Below, in pieces: positions 44,412 to 53,711 of a DNA stretch of 64,000 nt. The DNA lies in the NCBI RefSeq assembly GCF_902497875.1, contig NZ_CABVHY010000005.1:62001-126000 (forward strand), read 5' to 3'. Each line of letters begins with the position of its first letter. The stretch's first letter is position 1. The translations under genes were made by a program, and so were the position numbers. The notes under the pieces are model-generated. The model saw nothing but the letters and a program-made list of their open reading frames with translations. It was not told the DNA's origin and made no database searches. The stretch is from Pseudomonas fluorescens. GTDB taxonomy: Bacteria; Pseudomonadota; Gammaproteobacteria; Pseudomonadales; Pseudomonadaceae.

Positions 44412-45704
44412 GTGAGTAACCTGATAAACACCGTAACGCTGGAAGCCAACCCGGCCAACCCGGCCAACCCGGCCGACCTGGTCCTGCATGACCGCGTACA
44501 CACGTCGCTGTACACCGACGGGAAGATCTTCGACCAGGAGCTGGACAAGATTTTCTACAGCACTTGGATCTGGGTGGCCCACGCCAGCGAGATTCCCGAG
44601 TCGGGCAGCTACAAGAGCACCTACGTCGGCAAGCAGCCGGTGATTGTCGTACGTGATCGCAAGAAAGACGTCCACGTGCTGCTTAACCGCTGCCGCCACC
44701 GTGGCGCGACGGTCTGCGAACACAAGAAGGGCAAGACCAACAGCTTCGTCTGCCCATACCACGGCTGGAGTTACGCCCTGGATGGCAGCCTGCGTGGCGT
44801 GCCGCACCCGGAAAGTTACGCCGACTGCCTGGACAAGAGCGAGCTGCCCCTGGTGAGCCTGCGTGTCGAGCAGTACAACGGCATGATCTTCGCCACCTTC
44901 AAGGATGATATCGAGCCGCTCGCCGATTACCTCGGCCCGGCGAAAAAGTGGATCGACCTGTTCATGAAGCAGGGCGCCGGTTACCCGGTCAAAGTGGGTG
45001 GCGAGCATCGCTTCCGCTTCCCCGGCAACTGGAAGATCCAGCTGGAAAACACCACCGATGCCTACCACTTTCCGCTGGTCCACAAGTCGTTCCTGTCTTC
45101 GGTGGATGAACAAACCCTGGCGCTGTTCGATTTCGTCGAAGGGCCGGGTTACGTCGAAGACCTGGGCAACGGCCACAGCGTGATGGTGATGATCCCCGAC
45201 CTGATCGACCTGGAAGCCAACCTCGATCTGCCAATCCCGGCGCGTTTCGAGGAACTGGCCGAGCAGCTGCGCGCCGAAGGCCAGGACGAGCAATCGGTGC
45301 GGCGCATCGTGCGCGCGGTAGGCGGTTCGGGCTTCAACCTCAACCTGTTCCCGAACATCGCGTGTTCCATGGCGTTCTTCCGGGTGCTGCAACCGATCGC
45401 GGTGAACGAAACCGAGATCCATCACGCGGTGATCACCATGGATGGGGGCCCGGCCGTGGCCAACCGTTATCGCCTGCGCCTGCATGAACACTTCCAGGGC
45501 CCGATGGGTTTCGGCACCCCGGACGACTCCGAAGCCTGGGAACGCGTACAGCGCGGTGCCAGCGCCGGCACCGATCTGTGGATCATGCTTAATCGCGGCT
45601 TGCCGGGTGAAAGAGAGTCCGAAGACGGGCTGGTGAGCGATGTGAGCGCCGAGACCGGCATGCGCGCTGGCTACCAGCAGTGGAAAAAGATGATGTCGGC
45701 CTGA
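44412..45704 (+). CDS. iacC: IacC, Rieske dioxygenase large subunit
   Basis: 430 residues from a GTG start at 44412, chosen for the GAGGAG motif five bases before it; an upstream ATG at 44364 would add a basic, unlikely leader. Rieske [2Fe-2S] ligands C94, H96, C114 and H117 (CRHRGATVC, CPYHGWSY) and the mononuclear iron ligands H219 and H224 with bridging D216 (NTTDAYHFPLVH) are present. With IacD and reductase IacF it forms the ring-hydroxylating system for the oxindole intermediate. The N-terminus holds an unusual Asn-Pro-Ala triplet repeat. Confidence 0.94.
   Translation: MSNLINTVTLEANPANPANPADLVLHDRVHTSLYTDGKIFDQELDKIFYSTWIWVAHASEIPESGSYKSTYVGKQPVIVVRDRKKDVHVLLNRCRHRGATVCEHKKGKTNSFVCPYHGWSYALDGSLRGVPHPESYADCLDKSELPLVSLRVEQYNGMIFATFKDDIEPLADYLGPAKKWIDLFMKQGAGYPVKVGGEHRFRFPGNWKIQLENTTDAYHFPLVHKSFLSSVDEQTLALFDFVEGPGYVEDLGNGHSVMVMIPDLIDLEANLDLPIPARFEELAEQLRAEGQDEQSVRRIVRAVGGSGFNLNLFPNIACSMAFFRVLQPIAVNETEIHHAVITMDGGPAVANRYRLRLHEHFQGPMGFGTPDDSEAWERVQRGASAGTDLWIMLNRGLPGERESEDGLVSDVSAETGMRAGYQQWKKMMSA
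44445..44474 (+). repeat. Nine-base tandem repeat inside iacC
   Basis: GCCAACCCG occurs three times in a row, then GCC, encoding Ala-Asn-Pro repeats at residues 12-21 before the conserved domain. Confidence 0.85.
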
Positions 45705-45720
45705 GTCGACGGAGAACACC

Positions 45721-46200
45721 ATGATTAATCTGCAATTGCTCAACCAGGTCAGCGCTTTCATCTGGCAGGAAGCGGACATGCTCGACCACGGCGATTTCGT
45801 CGAATGGCTCGATCTGTGGGCCGAGACCGCGACCTACATCATCCCGATCGATCCGCTGGAAACCGATTTCGAGAACACCCTGAACTACGCCTACGACGAT
45901 CATCACATGCGTCAGTTGCGCGTGACCCGGCTGACCAGCGGCGAGTCGATTTCGACCACCCCGCGTGCGCGCACCGTGCGCAGCCAGTCGCGCTTTCGCC
46001 TGTTGTCGGATGAAGACGGGATCATCACGGTGCGTTGCGCGCAGAACTTGCGCGAATTTCGCAAGGATGTGCTCAAGCAGTACACCGCCGATGTCACCTT
46101 CCAACTGGTGCGCAGCGGCGACAGCTTCAAGATCCAGCGCAAGCTGATTCAGTTGATCAACTCCACCGACACCCTCGCCGGTATCGGTTACATCCTCTGA
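45721..46200 (+). CDS. iacD: IacD, Rieske dioxygenase small subunit
   Basis: 159 residues of the ring-hydroxylating dioxygenase beta subunit (NTF2-like) family: FIWQEADMLDHGDFVEWLDLWAE at the N-terminus, then the AYDDHHMRQLRVTRL strand and the RLLSDEDGIITVRCAQNLREFRKD section, ending FKIQRKLIQLINSTDTLAGIG. It pairs with IacC. The GGAG before the ATG and the 16-base gap to iacC fit cotranscription. Confidence 0.93.
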   Translation: MINLQLLNQVSAFIWQEADMLDHGDFVEWLDLWAETATYIIPIDPLETDFENTLNYAYDDHHMRQLRVTRLTSGESISTTPRARTVRSQSRFRLLSDEDGIITVRCAQNLREFRKDVLKQYTADVTFQLVRSGDSFKIQRKLIQLINSTDTLAGIGYIL

Positions 46201-46210
46201 GGACGTTGTC

Positions 46211-46951
46211 ATGACACAGGTAGCATTGGTCACCGGCGCGGCCCAGGGGCTGGGCAAGAGCATCGCCGAACAACTGCTGGGCGCCGGTTACCGGGTGGTG
46301 ATCAGCGACCGTTCGCTGGAATCGGCCCAGGCCACCGCGGCTGAACTCGATGCCAGTGGCGAGCGGGTTCTGGCGCTCAAGCTCGACGTGTCGAGCAAGG
46401 CCGACTTCGAGGACGCACTGGCCGCGGTACTGGCGCACTGGGGCGTGCTGCAGGTGCTGGTGAACAACGCCGCGATGACCATGACCACGCCGGTGATGCA
46501 GATCAGCCCGGAAGAGTTCGACCGGGTGGTGAGCATCAACCAGCGCGGCACCTTCGTCGGTTGCCAGGTGTTTGGCAGCTACCTGGCGGCCCAGGGTTAC
46601 GGGCGGATCATCAACATGGCTTCCCTGGCGGGGCAGAACGGCGGCACCGCCACCGGTGCGCATTACGCCGCGTCCAAGGGCGCGATCATCACTCTGACCA
46701 AGATCTTCGCCAAGGAGCTGGCGGCGTCCGGTGTCACGGTCAATGCCATCGCCCCCGGGCCGATCGAGTCACCCGCGGTACGCGCCGCCGTGCCGCCCGA
46801 TCGCCTGGAAAAACTGATCGAGGCGATCCCGGTCAAGCAACTGGGCAATGCCGCCTTTATCGGCAAGTTGATCGTGCAACTGGCCAGCGAAGACGCCTAC
46901 TTCACCACCGGGGCGACCTGGGATGTGAATGGCGGGCTTTTCATGCGCTGA
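46211..46951 (+). CDS. iacE: IacE, short-chain dehydrogenase/reductase
   Basis: 246 residues of classical SDR type. Cofactor motif TGAAQGLGKSIAEQ, NNAAM strand, catalytic Ser in MASLAGQNG, and Y-x3-K in HYAASKGA are all present. It is thought to reduce or oxidise a hydroxylated oxindole intermediate in the iac pathway. It begins ten bases after iacD and is followed by a 112-base gap before iacF, the largest gap within the operon. Confidence 0.92.
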   Translation: MTQVALVTGAAQGLGKSIAEQLLGAGYRVVISDRSLESAQATAAELDASGERVLALKLDVSSKADFEDALAAVLAHWGVLQVLVNNAAMTMTTPVMQISPEEFDRVVSINQRGTFVGCQVFGSYLAAQGYGRIINMASLAGQNGGTATGAHYAASKGAIITLTKIFAKELAASGVTVNAIAPGPIESPAVRAAVPPDRLEKLIEAIPVKQLGNAAFIGKLIVQLASEDAYFTTGATWDVNGGLFMR

Positions 46952-47063
46952 GCCTGCGCGGGTCAGCGCCAGGATTGAGCTTCACCTTTCAGTTTCACGT
47001 TTCAGAACAGCAGCGGGGGCCGCCCAGGTGTGCCCCCTTACAACGAAATCGGGATGATCCTGT

Positions 47064-48023
47064 ATGAGCGATCAATTATTGAAAGTCGTCGTGCGCAAGC
47101 GCGAAGAGCAGGGCGAAGGTGTCGTCGTGCTGGATCTGAGCGATCCGTCGGGGCAGTCCTTGCCCGCCTTCGAAGCGGGCGCACACGTTGATATCCACCT
47201 CAAGACCGGGCTGGTTCGGCAGTATTCGCTGTGCGGCGACCCGGCCAACACCAGCGCCTATCGCCTCGGTGTGCTCAAGGACCCGGCCTCTCGGGGTGGT
47301 TCGGTGGCGGTACATGAACTGCTGCGCGAAGGTCGCGAAATCGAAATCAGCCTGCCGCGCAATCACTTCCCGCTGGCCAGCGATGCCCGCCGCTCGATCC
47401 TGATCGGCGGCGGTATCGGCATCACCCCGATGGTCGCCATGGCCTACGCGCTGAATGCCCGCGACAGCGATTTCGAACTGCACTATTGCGGCCGTTCCCG
47501 CAGCCGCAGTGCCTTTCTCGAAGAGCTGGGCGATGCCCCGTTCGCGTCCCGGCTGCGCACCCACTTCGACGATGAAGCGGCTGAACAGAAACTCGACCTG
47601 CCCCAGGTCCTGGGCACCCCGCAGGCGGGCGTGCATGTGTATGTCTGCGGACCGGCGGGTTTCATGGACTGGGTCATCGCCCAAGCCCTGGAACTGGGTT
47701 ATGCCGACGATCATGTGCACCGCGAATACTTCCAGGTCGACGTCGACGCCTCGGGCGCAGGCTTCGAAGTGGTCGCCCAGCGCAGCGGCAAGACCGTGCA
47801 GGTCGCCGAGGGCCAGAGCATCGTCGATGCGCTGAGCGCCGTGGGGATCAAGATTGAAGTGTCTTGTGAGCAGGGCGTCTGCGGCACTTGCCTGTGCGAC
47901 GTCATCGAAGGCGAACCGGATCACCGCGACGTCTACCTTACGGATGATGAAAAATCCGCCAATGACCAGATTCTTGTGTGTTGCTCCCGGGCAAAGTCAA
48001 AGAAGCTGGTGCTGGATATCTGA
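47064..48023 (+). CDS. iacF: IacF, reductase of the Rieske dioxygenase (phthalate dioxygenase reductase type)
   Basis: 319 residues in the order flavin domain (RQYSLCGDPANTSAYRLGV), NAD domain (ILIGGGIGITPMVAMAYAL, YVCGPAGFMDWV) and C-terminal plant-type [2Fe-2S] domain (CEQGVCGTCLCDVIEG and a later LVCCSRAK). This FMN-NAD-FeS order is that of phthalate dioxygenase reductase. It should pass electrons from NADH to IacCD. It starts 112 bases after iacE. Confidence 0.93.
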   Translation: MSDQLLKVVVRKREEQGEGVVVLDLSDPSGQSLPAFEAGAHVDIHLKTGLVRQYSLCGDPANTSAYRLGVLKDPASRGGSVAVHELLREGREIEISLPRNHFPLASDARRSILIGGGIGITPMVAMAYALNARDSDFELHYCGRSRSRSAFLEELGDAPFASRLRTHFDDEAAEQKLDLPQVLGTPQAGVHVYVCGPAGFMDWVIAQALELGYADDHVHREYFQVDVDASGAGFEVVAQRSGKTVQVAEGQSIVDALSAVGIKIEVSCEQGVCGTCLCDVIEGEPDHRDVYLTDDEKSANDQILVCCSRAKSKKLVLDI

Positions 48024-48042
48024 TAGACCGGAGGCTAAGACC

Positions 48043-48543
48043 ATGGTCGATACAACTGGATTTCGTAACTCAATGGCAATGCTCGGTGGCGCGGTTTCGG
48101 TGATCACCACCGATGGTCCTGCCGGCCGTTTCGGTTTCACCGCCTCGGCGGTGTGCAGCGTCACCGACCAGCCGCCGACGCTGTTGGTGTGCATGAATCG
48201 CTCGTCGTTTTCCAACGTGCATTTCAAGAGCAACGGCGTGCTGAGCGTGAACGTGCTGACTCCCGGTCACCGGGAAGTCTCGGGGGCGTTTTCCGACCGC
48301 AATCTCGATACCGAACAGCGTTTCTCCTGCGCGTCCTGGAGCACCCTGGAAAGTGGTGCACCTTTGCTCGATGAGGCGCTGGTGAGTTTCGACTGCCGTA
48401 TTGCCCAAGCCCATGAAGTGGGGTCGCACACGATTTTCTATTGCGAAGTGCTGGGTATTCGCAATAGCGAAAGCCAGGAAGGCCTGGTGTATTTCAATCG
48501 GGCTTATCACCACTTGGGGGATGCCTCAAAAGCAACTTCCTGA
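48043..48543 (+). CDS. iacG: IacG, NAD(P)H:flavin reductase
   Basis: 166 residues of the flavin reductase-like FMN-binding family, start at the ATG with GGAGG upstream (MVDTTGFRNSMAMLGGAVSVIT). Typical segments are GFTASAVCSVTDQPPTLLVCMN, FKSNGVLSVNVLT and a late GSHTIFYCEVLGI. It should supply reduced flavin to IacA. It is the last gene of iacHABICDEFG, 19 bases after iacF. Confidence 0.93.
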   Translation: MVDTTGFRNSMAMLGGAVSVITTDGPAGRFGFTASAVCSVTDQPPTLLVCMNRSSFSNVHFKSNGVLSVNVLTPGHREVSGAFSDRNLDTEQRFSCASWSTLESGAPLLDEALVSFDCRIAQAHEVGSHTIFYCEVLGIRNSESQEGLVYFNRAYHHLGDASKATS

Positions 48544-48769
48544 CGCTGTAGAAGCATTGGATTATCGAAAGTAATTTTCAAAGCATTAAGCATTTAATAA
48601 TAACTATAAAACGAATTCGGTTGTTTTTCGAATGTTCGTATCGCGACTTTTTTTGCAGTAAGTGGTTATAAAAATAATACGGTTGATTAACTGCCAAAGT
48701 TTCACCTTTGCTGATTTGATCTGCCCCCACTCGCCGTGCCTGTGTGCATGTGTAAAGAAGGAAGGTTTC

Positions 48770-50047
48770 ATGTTTCAGAAGAACTGGGTAAGCCGCGGAG
48801 TCACCGCTGCGGCCGTCATAGGGGTCTTCACACCGTTGATTGCGCGCGCTGATTTCATCAACGATCGCCAGGTCAGCCTGGGGATGCGCAACTTCTACAT
48901 CGATCGTGATTTCAAACAGCATGACGCCCCCCAGTCGCGGATCGGCAGCTGGTCTCAAGGCTTTGATTTTCGCGCCATCTCGGGTTACACCGAAGGCACC
49001 TTGCAGTTTGGCCTGGACCTCTCGGCGCAGTACGCCTATCGCCTGGATGGCGGCGGTGGCCGTGGCCCGGACAGCATCATTCCCTATGACCACAGCAAAG
49101 GCGAACAAGTCCGTGACTATGGTCGAGCGGCGCTGACCGGCAAAGTTCGTTACAACAAGACCGAACTGAAAGTCGGTGAACTTCGCCCGACGTTGCCAGT
49201 GGCTTACATCGACGATTCACGGCAGCTGATTACCACCTACCACGGTGTCCAGGTCGAATCAAAGGAGGTGGATAATCTCACGCTGACGGGTGGCCGTTTT
49301 ACCGAAATCAGTTCCCGGGAATCGTCCAATACCGAGAAGATGTATTTGTTCAACGGTCGCGATATCAAACACCGCAGTGACGGTTTGAATTTTGCCGGTG
49401 CAACGTATGCCTTTACCCCGAATCTGTCCGCTACTTACTTCTTCGGTCAGTTGGAAGATATCTATCAGCAACACTACCTCGGGTTGACCTATAACCATGA
49501 CCTGGGTGCCGGTTACGGGCTGAAGACCGACCTTCGCTACTTCAACAACAATGAAGACGGCAAGGCGATGTACGGCGCTATCGATAACAAGTCCTACGGG
49601 GTCATGACCACCCTGAAAAAGGGTGCCCATGCCTTCGGTGTCGGCTACCAGCGCATGCTCGGAGACTCGATGTTCCCGACGCTCAACGGTTACGCGCCGC
49701 AACCTTACCTGGTGAACTGGTCCGCAGTGGCGTTCGTCAAGCCGAACGAAAGCTCCTGGCAGCTGCGTTATGACTACAACTTCGCGGGCCTGGGTTTGCC
49801 GGGTCTGAAACTGATGACCCGCTACCTGCGCGGCACCGGCATCGACCGTGGCAGCAATGCCCTGGACGAAAACGTCGAAAGCGAACGCAACATCACCCTG
49901 GGTTATGTGGTGCAAAGCGGTGCACTCAAGGACCTGGGCGTGGAATGGCGCCATATCGACGTCAAGACCCGCTATGGCAATGGCAGCGCCTCGGGTGCGG
50001 ACTATCAGGAAAACCGTCTGATCACTACCTACACCTGGAAGTTCTGA
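48770..50047 (+). CDS. OprD-family outer membrane porin, copy 1
   Basis: 425 residues from the ATG at 48770 with AGAAGGAAGG upstream. A signal peptide (MFQKNWVSRGVTAAAVIGVF, cut after ARA) precedes a beta-barrel with the OprD/Occ features LGMRNFYIDRDFK, WSQGFDFRAISGYTEG, AYRLDGGGGRGPDS and a C-terminal YTWKF ending in Phe. Such porins take up carboxylate or amino acid substrates. It follows iacG after 226 AT-rich bases, suggesting its own promoter and a role in uptake of an aromatic acid (inference). A close paralogue lies beyond antA. Confidence 0.92.
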   Translation: MFQKNWVSRGVTAAAVIGVFTPLIARADFINDRQVSLGMRNFYIDRDFKQHDAPQSRIGSWSQGFDFRAISGYTEGTLQFGLDLSAQYAYRLDGGGGRGPDSIIPYDHSKGEQVRDYGRAALTGKVRYNKTELKVGELRPTLPVAYIDDSRQLITTYHGVQVESKEVDNLTLTGGRFTEISSRESSNTEKMYLFNGRDIKHRSDGLNFAGATYAFTPNLSATYFFGQLEDIYQQHYLGLTYNHDLGAGYGLKTDLRYFNNNEDGKAMYGAIDNKSYGVMTTLKKGAHAFGVGYQRMLGDSMFPTLNGYAPQPYLVNWSAVAFVKPNESSWQLRYDYNFAGLGLPGLKLMTRYLRGTGIDRGSNALDENVESERNITLGYVVQSGALKDLGVEWRHIDVKTRYGNGSASGADYQENRLITTYTWKF

Positions 50048-50127
50048 AGTCCCCGGGAACCGTTGGTGGTTCCTGGTTCTGCCCGCGCATCCGGGCATAA
50101 ACGGTTTCGAAACACGTGGTTTACTTC

Positions 50128-50156
50128 GCCCGGATCGCTCCCTCCGGGCTTTTTTT
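50128..50156 (+). terminator. Intrinsic terminator after porin 1
   Basis: GCCCGGA and TCCGGGC arms with an eight-base loop are followed by seven T residues. Confidence 0.9.
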
Positions 50157-50193
50157 CGCAGCGGTTTTTTACCGCTTTACTCAAGGATCGCCT

Positions 50194-51375
50194 ATGCGCC
50201 GTTTCCATACCGGTACCGACCTGAGTCGTGTTCACAGCATTGCCGAACTGGCCGACATGGCCCGGCGGCGTTTGCCTTATTTCGCCTGGGAATACCTTAG
50301 CGGAGGGGCCGAAGCCGAGTTGACACTCAAGGACAATCTTGACGCGTTCAGGTCCTATGGACTGCACGCCAGGGCCATGGTCCCGTGCCATACCCCCGAT
50401 ATGCGACGCGCCTTGTTCGGGCGAGTGCTGCCGGTGCCGATGCTGATCGGCCCGACCGGCTACAACGGCCTGTTGCACCGCGATGCCGACATTCATCTGG
50501 CCAGGGCCGCGACCGCACGCGGGCTGCCCTTCAGCCTGAGCACCGCGTCCAACACTTCTCTGGAACAACTCGTCGCGGCCGCACCTGGGGTCGACCTGTG
50601 GTTCCAGCTCTACGCCATGCGCGACCCCCGGGTGCAAGGCGACTTGTTGCGCCGGGCCGACGCCGTGGGTTGCCGCACTCTGGTGCTGACCTGCGACGCG
50701 ATGGTCCTGGGCAATCGCGAATGGGACCGACGCAACTTCGCCAGGCCACGGCAGTTGTCGTGGCGCAACACATTCGACGTGGTGCGCCACCCGCGCTGGC
50801 TCAAGCAAGTGATGTGGCCGTCGGGGCTGCCCGGCATGGGTAACCTTGAGCCCTACTTGCCGCAGAACGAGCGTAATCCGCTGGGGTCCATGGCCTTTAT
50901 CGGCAAACAGATGGACACCTTGCTCAACTGGGACATGCTCGCGCGCTTGCGTGACCAGTGGGGCGAGCGGTTGCTGCTCAAGGGCGTGTTGCATCCGGCG
51001 GATGTCGAGCGCGCCATCGCCTTGGGGCTCGATGGTGTGGTGGTGTCCAACCATGGCGGGCGCCAACTGGACGGCGCTCTGAGCAGCCTCGATGCACTGG
51101 CGGCCATTGCGCCCGAAGCGAAGGGCAAACTCAGCCTGCTGCTCGATGGCGGGGTCCGTCGTGGCAGTGACATTGTCAAAGCCGTTGCGCTTGGCGCCGA
51201 CGCGGTCCTGCTGGGCCGCTCGACCCTTTACGGCGTGGCGGTGGCAGGCGAAGCCGGTGCCGGCAGGGCGCTGGATCTGCTGACCGACGAATTGAAACTG
51301 ACTATGAATCTCATGGGTTGCACCCACCTCAACTACCTTGATCGCGACACGTTGTTCCAGCGCCGCATGGCCTGA
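50194..51375 (+). CDS. FMN-dependent alpha-hydroxyacid dehydrogenase/oxidase
   Basis: 393 residues of the L-lactate dehydrogenase/mandelate dehydrogenase/glycolate oxidase family. YFAWEYLSGGAEAELTLKDN at the N-terminus, PTGYNGLLHRDADIHLARAA, catalytic-site SNHGGRQLDGA and LLLDGGVRRGSDIVKA are the FMN-binding barrel features. It oxidises a 2-hydroxy acid to the 2-keto acid. The substrate is unknown; an aryl-lactate such as indole-3-lactate is a guess from the neighbourhood. It lies after the porin terminator with AAGGA upstream, opening a new transcription unit. Confidence 0.9.
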   Translation: MRRFHTGTDLSRVHSIAELADMARRRLPYFAWEYLSGGAEAELTLKDNLDAFRSYGLHARAMVPCHTPDMRRALFGRVLPVPMLIGPTGYNGLLHRDADIHLARAATARGLPFSLSTASNTSLEQLVAAAPGVDLWFQLYAMRDPRVQGDLLRRADAVGCRTLVLTCDAMVLGNREWDRRNFARPRQLSWRNTFDVVRHPRWLKQVMWPSGLPGMGNLEPYLPQNERNPLGSMAFIGKQMDTLLNWDMLARLRDQWGERLLLKGVLHPADVERAIALGLDGVVVSNHGGRQLDGALSSLDALAAIAPEAKGKLSLLLDGGVRRGSDIVKAVALGADAVLLGRSTLYGVAVAGEAGAGRALDLLTDELKLTMNLMGCTHLNYLDRDTLFQRRMA

Positions 51376-51559
51376 AAAGGCCCTGCGGCCCTCCTGCCAG
51401 CTGGATGCGCGCAGGGGCAAAGGTTCCATGGCGAGCGCCGCGCCTGCAGAGGGCGAGCAGGACCATTGGTGTGCAGAATCGGGACGGTGCTTGCGCGTTT
51501 CGGGCAGCGGGCCTGAGGGGCCGTTGCTAGGATCGAGGCTCATCTACAGGAGTGCATTC

Positions 51560-52666
51560 ATGAATATCAGTGTTATCGGCGGTGGTCACGGTTGCTATGC
51601 GGCAGCCATCGAGTTGGCGGAAAAAGGTCACTCAGTGCGCCTGTGGCGCCGAGACAGTGCCGCCCTGGAAAGACTGCAAAGCCTCGGCCATTTGGCGGTG
51701 CGCGACTTTCGCAGTGAACGCACCCTGAGCCTCGGTCAGCCCGGCGATGCCCTGACGCTGTCCGCTGACCTGGCGCAGGTCGTAGCCGATGCGCAATTGT
51801 TGGTCATTGCCTTGCCGTCGACTTCCCACGAAGCCCTGGCCGTCGAGTTGGCGCCGCTGCTGCGCGACGGTCAGGTGGTGTTTCTGCCGCCGGGCACTTT
51901 TGGCAGCATGGTGTTCGCCCAGGCCATGGATAAGGCGGGCAACCGCAGCAAGGTGGCGTTCGCCGAAACGGGCACATTGCCCTATCTGGCGCGCAAACAT
52001 GGCGACAACCAAGTGGTCATCAGCGGCTATGCGACCCGTTTGCCGACCGGGGTCTTTCCGAGTCGCTTGAGCGAGTCGGCGTTCGCCGTGTTGCGCGAGG
52101 CTTACCCGAGTGTCGAACCGATCGAGGATGCCCTCAGTGGCGCACTGATGAATGCAGGGCCGATCATTCATCCGCCGTTGATCCTGATGAACGCCGGTCC
52201 CCTCGAACATTTCGAAACCTGGGACATTCACAACGAAGGCACCGTGCCTTCGATCCGCCGCGTGACCAATGCCCTCGACGCCGAACGCATAGCCCTGCGT
52301 GAAGCGCTGGGCTATGGGGCGCCGCACTTCCCCCTGGCCGATCACTACGCCACCGACGGCGATGAGTGGATGTATGGTCGCGGCGCCCATGGCAAGCTGA
52401 CCGACAGCGGCGACTGGCGCGAAGACATCGACCTGCAAAAACACCGCTACATGCTCGAAGACACGCGTCTGGGCTTGTCGTTCCTGGTGTCGGTCGGGCG
52501 CTGGGCCGGGGTTCCGACGCCGGTTGCCCAGGGCTTGCTGAGCCTGGCCACGGTGGTCAGCGGGATCGATCTGTATGCCGAGGGCCGCACCCTGGAAAAC
52601 CTTGGCCTGGACCAACTGACCCGCAGCGAAATGGCGGAACGCCTGACCCAGGGATTGCAGGCATGA
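51560..52666 (+). CDS. Opine-dehydrogenase-like NAD(P)-dependent protein
   Basis: 368 residues, start at MNISVIGGGHGCYAAAIELAEKG with GGAG upstream. The N-terminal Rossmann domain has GGGHG, and the C-terminal half fits the octopine/nopaline dehydrogenase fold (PPLILMNAGPLEHFETWDIHNEG; the His and Asp region ALREALGYGAPHFPLADHY). Such enzymes reductively join or oxidatively split N-(carboxyalkyl)amino acids. The start codon of the next gene overlaps its stop (ATGA). Whether it acts on an opine or on another hydroxy acid cannot be seen. Confidence 0.87.
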   Translation: MNISVIGGGHGCYAAAIELAEKGHSVRLWRRDSAALERLQSLGHLAVRDFRSERTLSLGQPGDALTLSADLAQVVADAQLLVIALPSTSHEALAVELAPLLRDGQVVFLPPGTFGSMVFAQAMDKAGNRSKVAFAETGTLPYLARKHGDNQVVISGYATRLPTGVFPSRLSESAFAVLREAYPSVEPIEDALSGALMNAGPIIHPPLILMNAGPLEHFETWDIHNEGTVPSIRRVTNALDAERIALREALGYGAPHFPLADHYATDGDEWMYGRGAHGKLTDSGDWREDIDLQKHRYMLEDTRLGLSFLVSVGRWAGVPTPVAQGLLSLATVVSGIDLYAEGRTLENLGLDQLTRSEMAERLTQGLQA

Positions 52667-53661
52667 ACGCCAGCCTGGAACGTATCTGCATCGTGGGCGC
52701 GGGTCGCATGGGCGAGGGTATTGCCCTGGCGTTCATGTACGCCGGACTGCCGGTGACCCTGATCGATATCAAGCAGCGCGACGAGGAGGCCCGGGACCAC
52801 TACTTCCAACAGGTCGAGGCCCATCTGCGGGACGAACTGGCGACCCTCGCGCGCCTGGGCTCCCTCGATCCGGCCCAGGTCGGGCACGTCATGAGCCATC
52901 TGCGCCTGAGTGACCGCGAGCGCAGTGGCGACGATTTGCAAGGCGCCGCCGTGGTGTTCGAGGCAGTACCCGAGGTGCTTGAGCGAAAGGCCGAAACCTT
53001 CGCCTGGCTCAGCGCCGCCTGCGGCAGTGAAACCGTGATTGCTTCCACCACCTCGACCTTCTTGGTGACCGAGTTGGCGGCACTGGTCACGCACCCGGAA
53101 CGCTTCGTCAATGCCCATTGGCTGAACCCGGCGTTCCTGATGCCGCTGGTCGAAGTCAGCCGCAGCGAGACCACTTGCCCGAAGGTGGTGCAGCGCCTTA
53201 TGGCGCTGCTCAAACGGATCGGCAAAGTGCCGGTGCAATGCTCTCCGGCGGCGGGTTACATCGTGCCGCGGATCCAGGCGCTGGCGATGAATGAAGCGGC
53301 GCGGATGGTCGAGGAGGGCGTGGCCAGCGCCGAGGATATCGATACCGCCATCCGCGTGGGTTTCGGCCTGCGCTTCTCGGTGCTGGGAATGCTCGAGTTC
53401 ATCGACTGGGGTGGCGGCGACATCCTGTTCTATGCCTCCCATTACCTGGCCAAGGCCATCGACCCACGCTTCCTGCCACCCCGGGTGATCGCCGAGAACA
53501 TGGCCCAGGGGCGCAACGGTTTGCGTGAAGGCCAGGGATTTTACGATTACCAGGACGTTGATCTGCAAGCCTACAAACTTCAGAGGCTGGGTGAGTTTAC
53601 CCGCAAGCTCGAGTTGATGGGGCTGTCACCGGTCTTCAACGGTGCCGTGACAACGTCCTGA
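52663..53661 (+). CDS. 3-hydroxyacyl-CoA dehydrogenase family protein
   Basis: 332 residues. An N-terminal NAD motif ICIVGAGRMGEGIALAFMYAG and the catalytic His segment FVNAHWLNPAFLMPLVEVSRS, followed by GYIVPRIQALAMNEAARMVEEG, are the HAD-type fold. Single-domain members oxidise 3-hydroxyacyl-CoA or free 3-hydroxy acids. It is translationally coupled to the opine-dehydrogenase-like gene, so the two act together. A strong inverted repeat follows it, closing the unit. Confidence 0.9.
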   Translation: MNASLERICIVGAGRMGEGIALAFMYAGLPVTLIDIKQRDEEARDHYFQQVEAHLRDELATLARLGSLDPAQVGHVMSHLRLSDRERSGDDLQGAAVVFEAVPEVLERKAETFAWLSAACGSETVIASTTSTFLVTELAALVTHPERFVNAHWLNPAFLMPLVEVSRSETTCPKVVQRLMALLKRIGKVPVQCSPAAGYIVPRIQALAMNEAARMVEEGVASAEDIDTAIRVGFGLRFSVLGMLEFIDWGGGDILFYASHYLAKAIDPRFLPPRVIAENMAQGRNGLREGQGFYDYQDVDLQAYKLQRLGEFTRKLELMGLSPVFNGAVTTS

Positions 53662-53711
53662 GCGCGGGGCTGACGTGTGTTTGCGACAGCTTCGCTTCCT
53701 TCAAAACCGCC

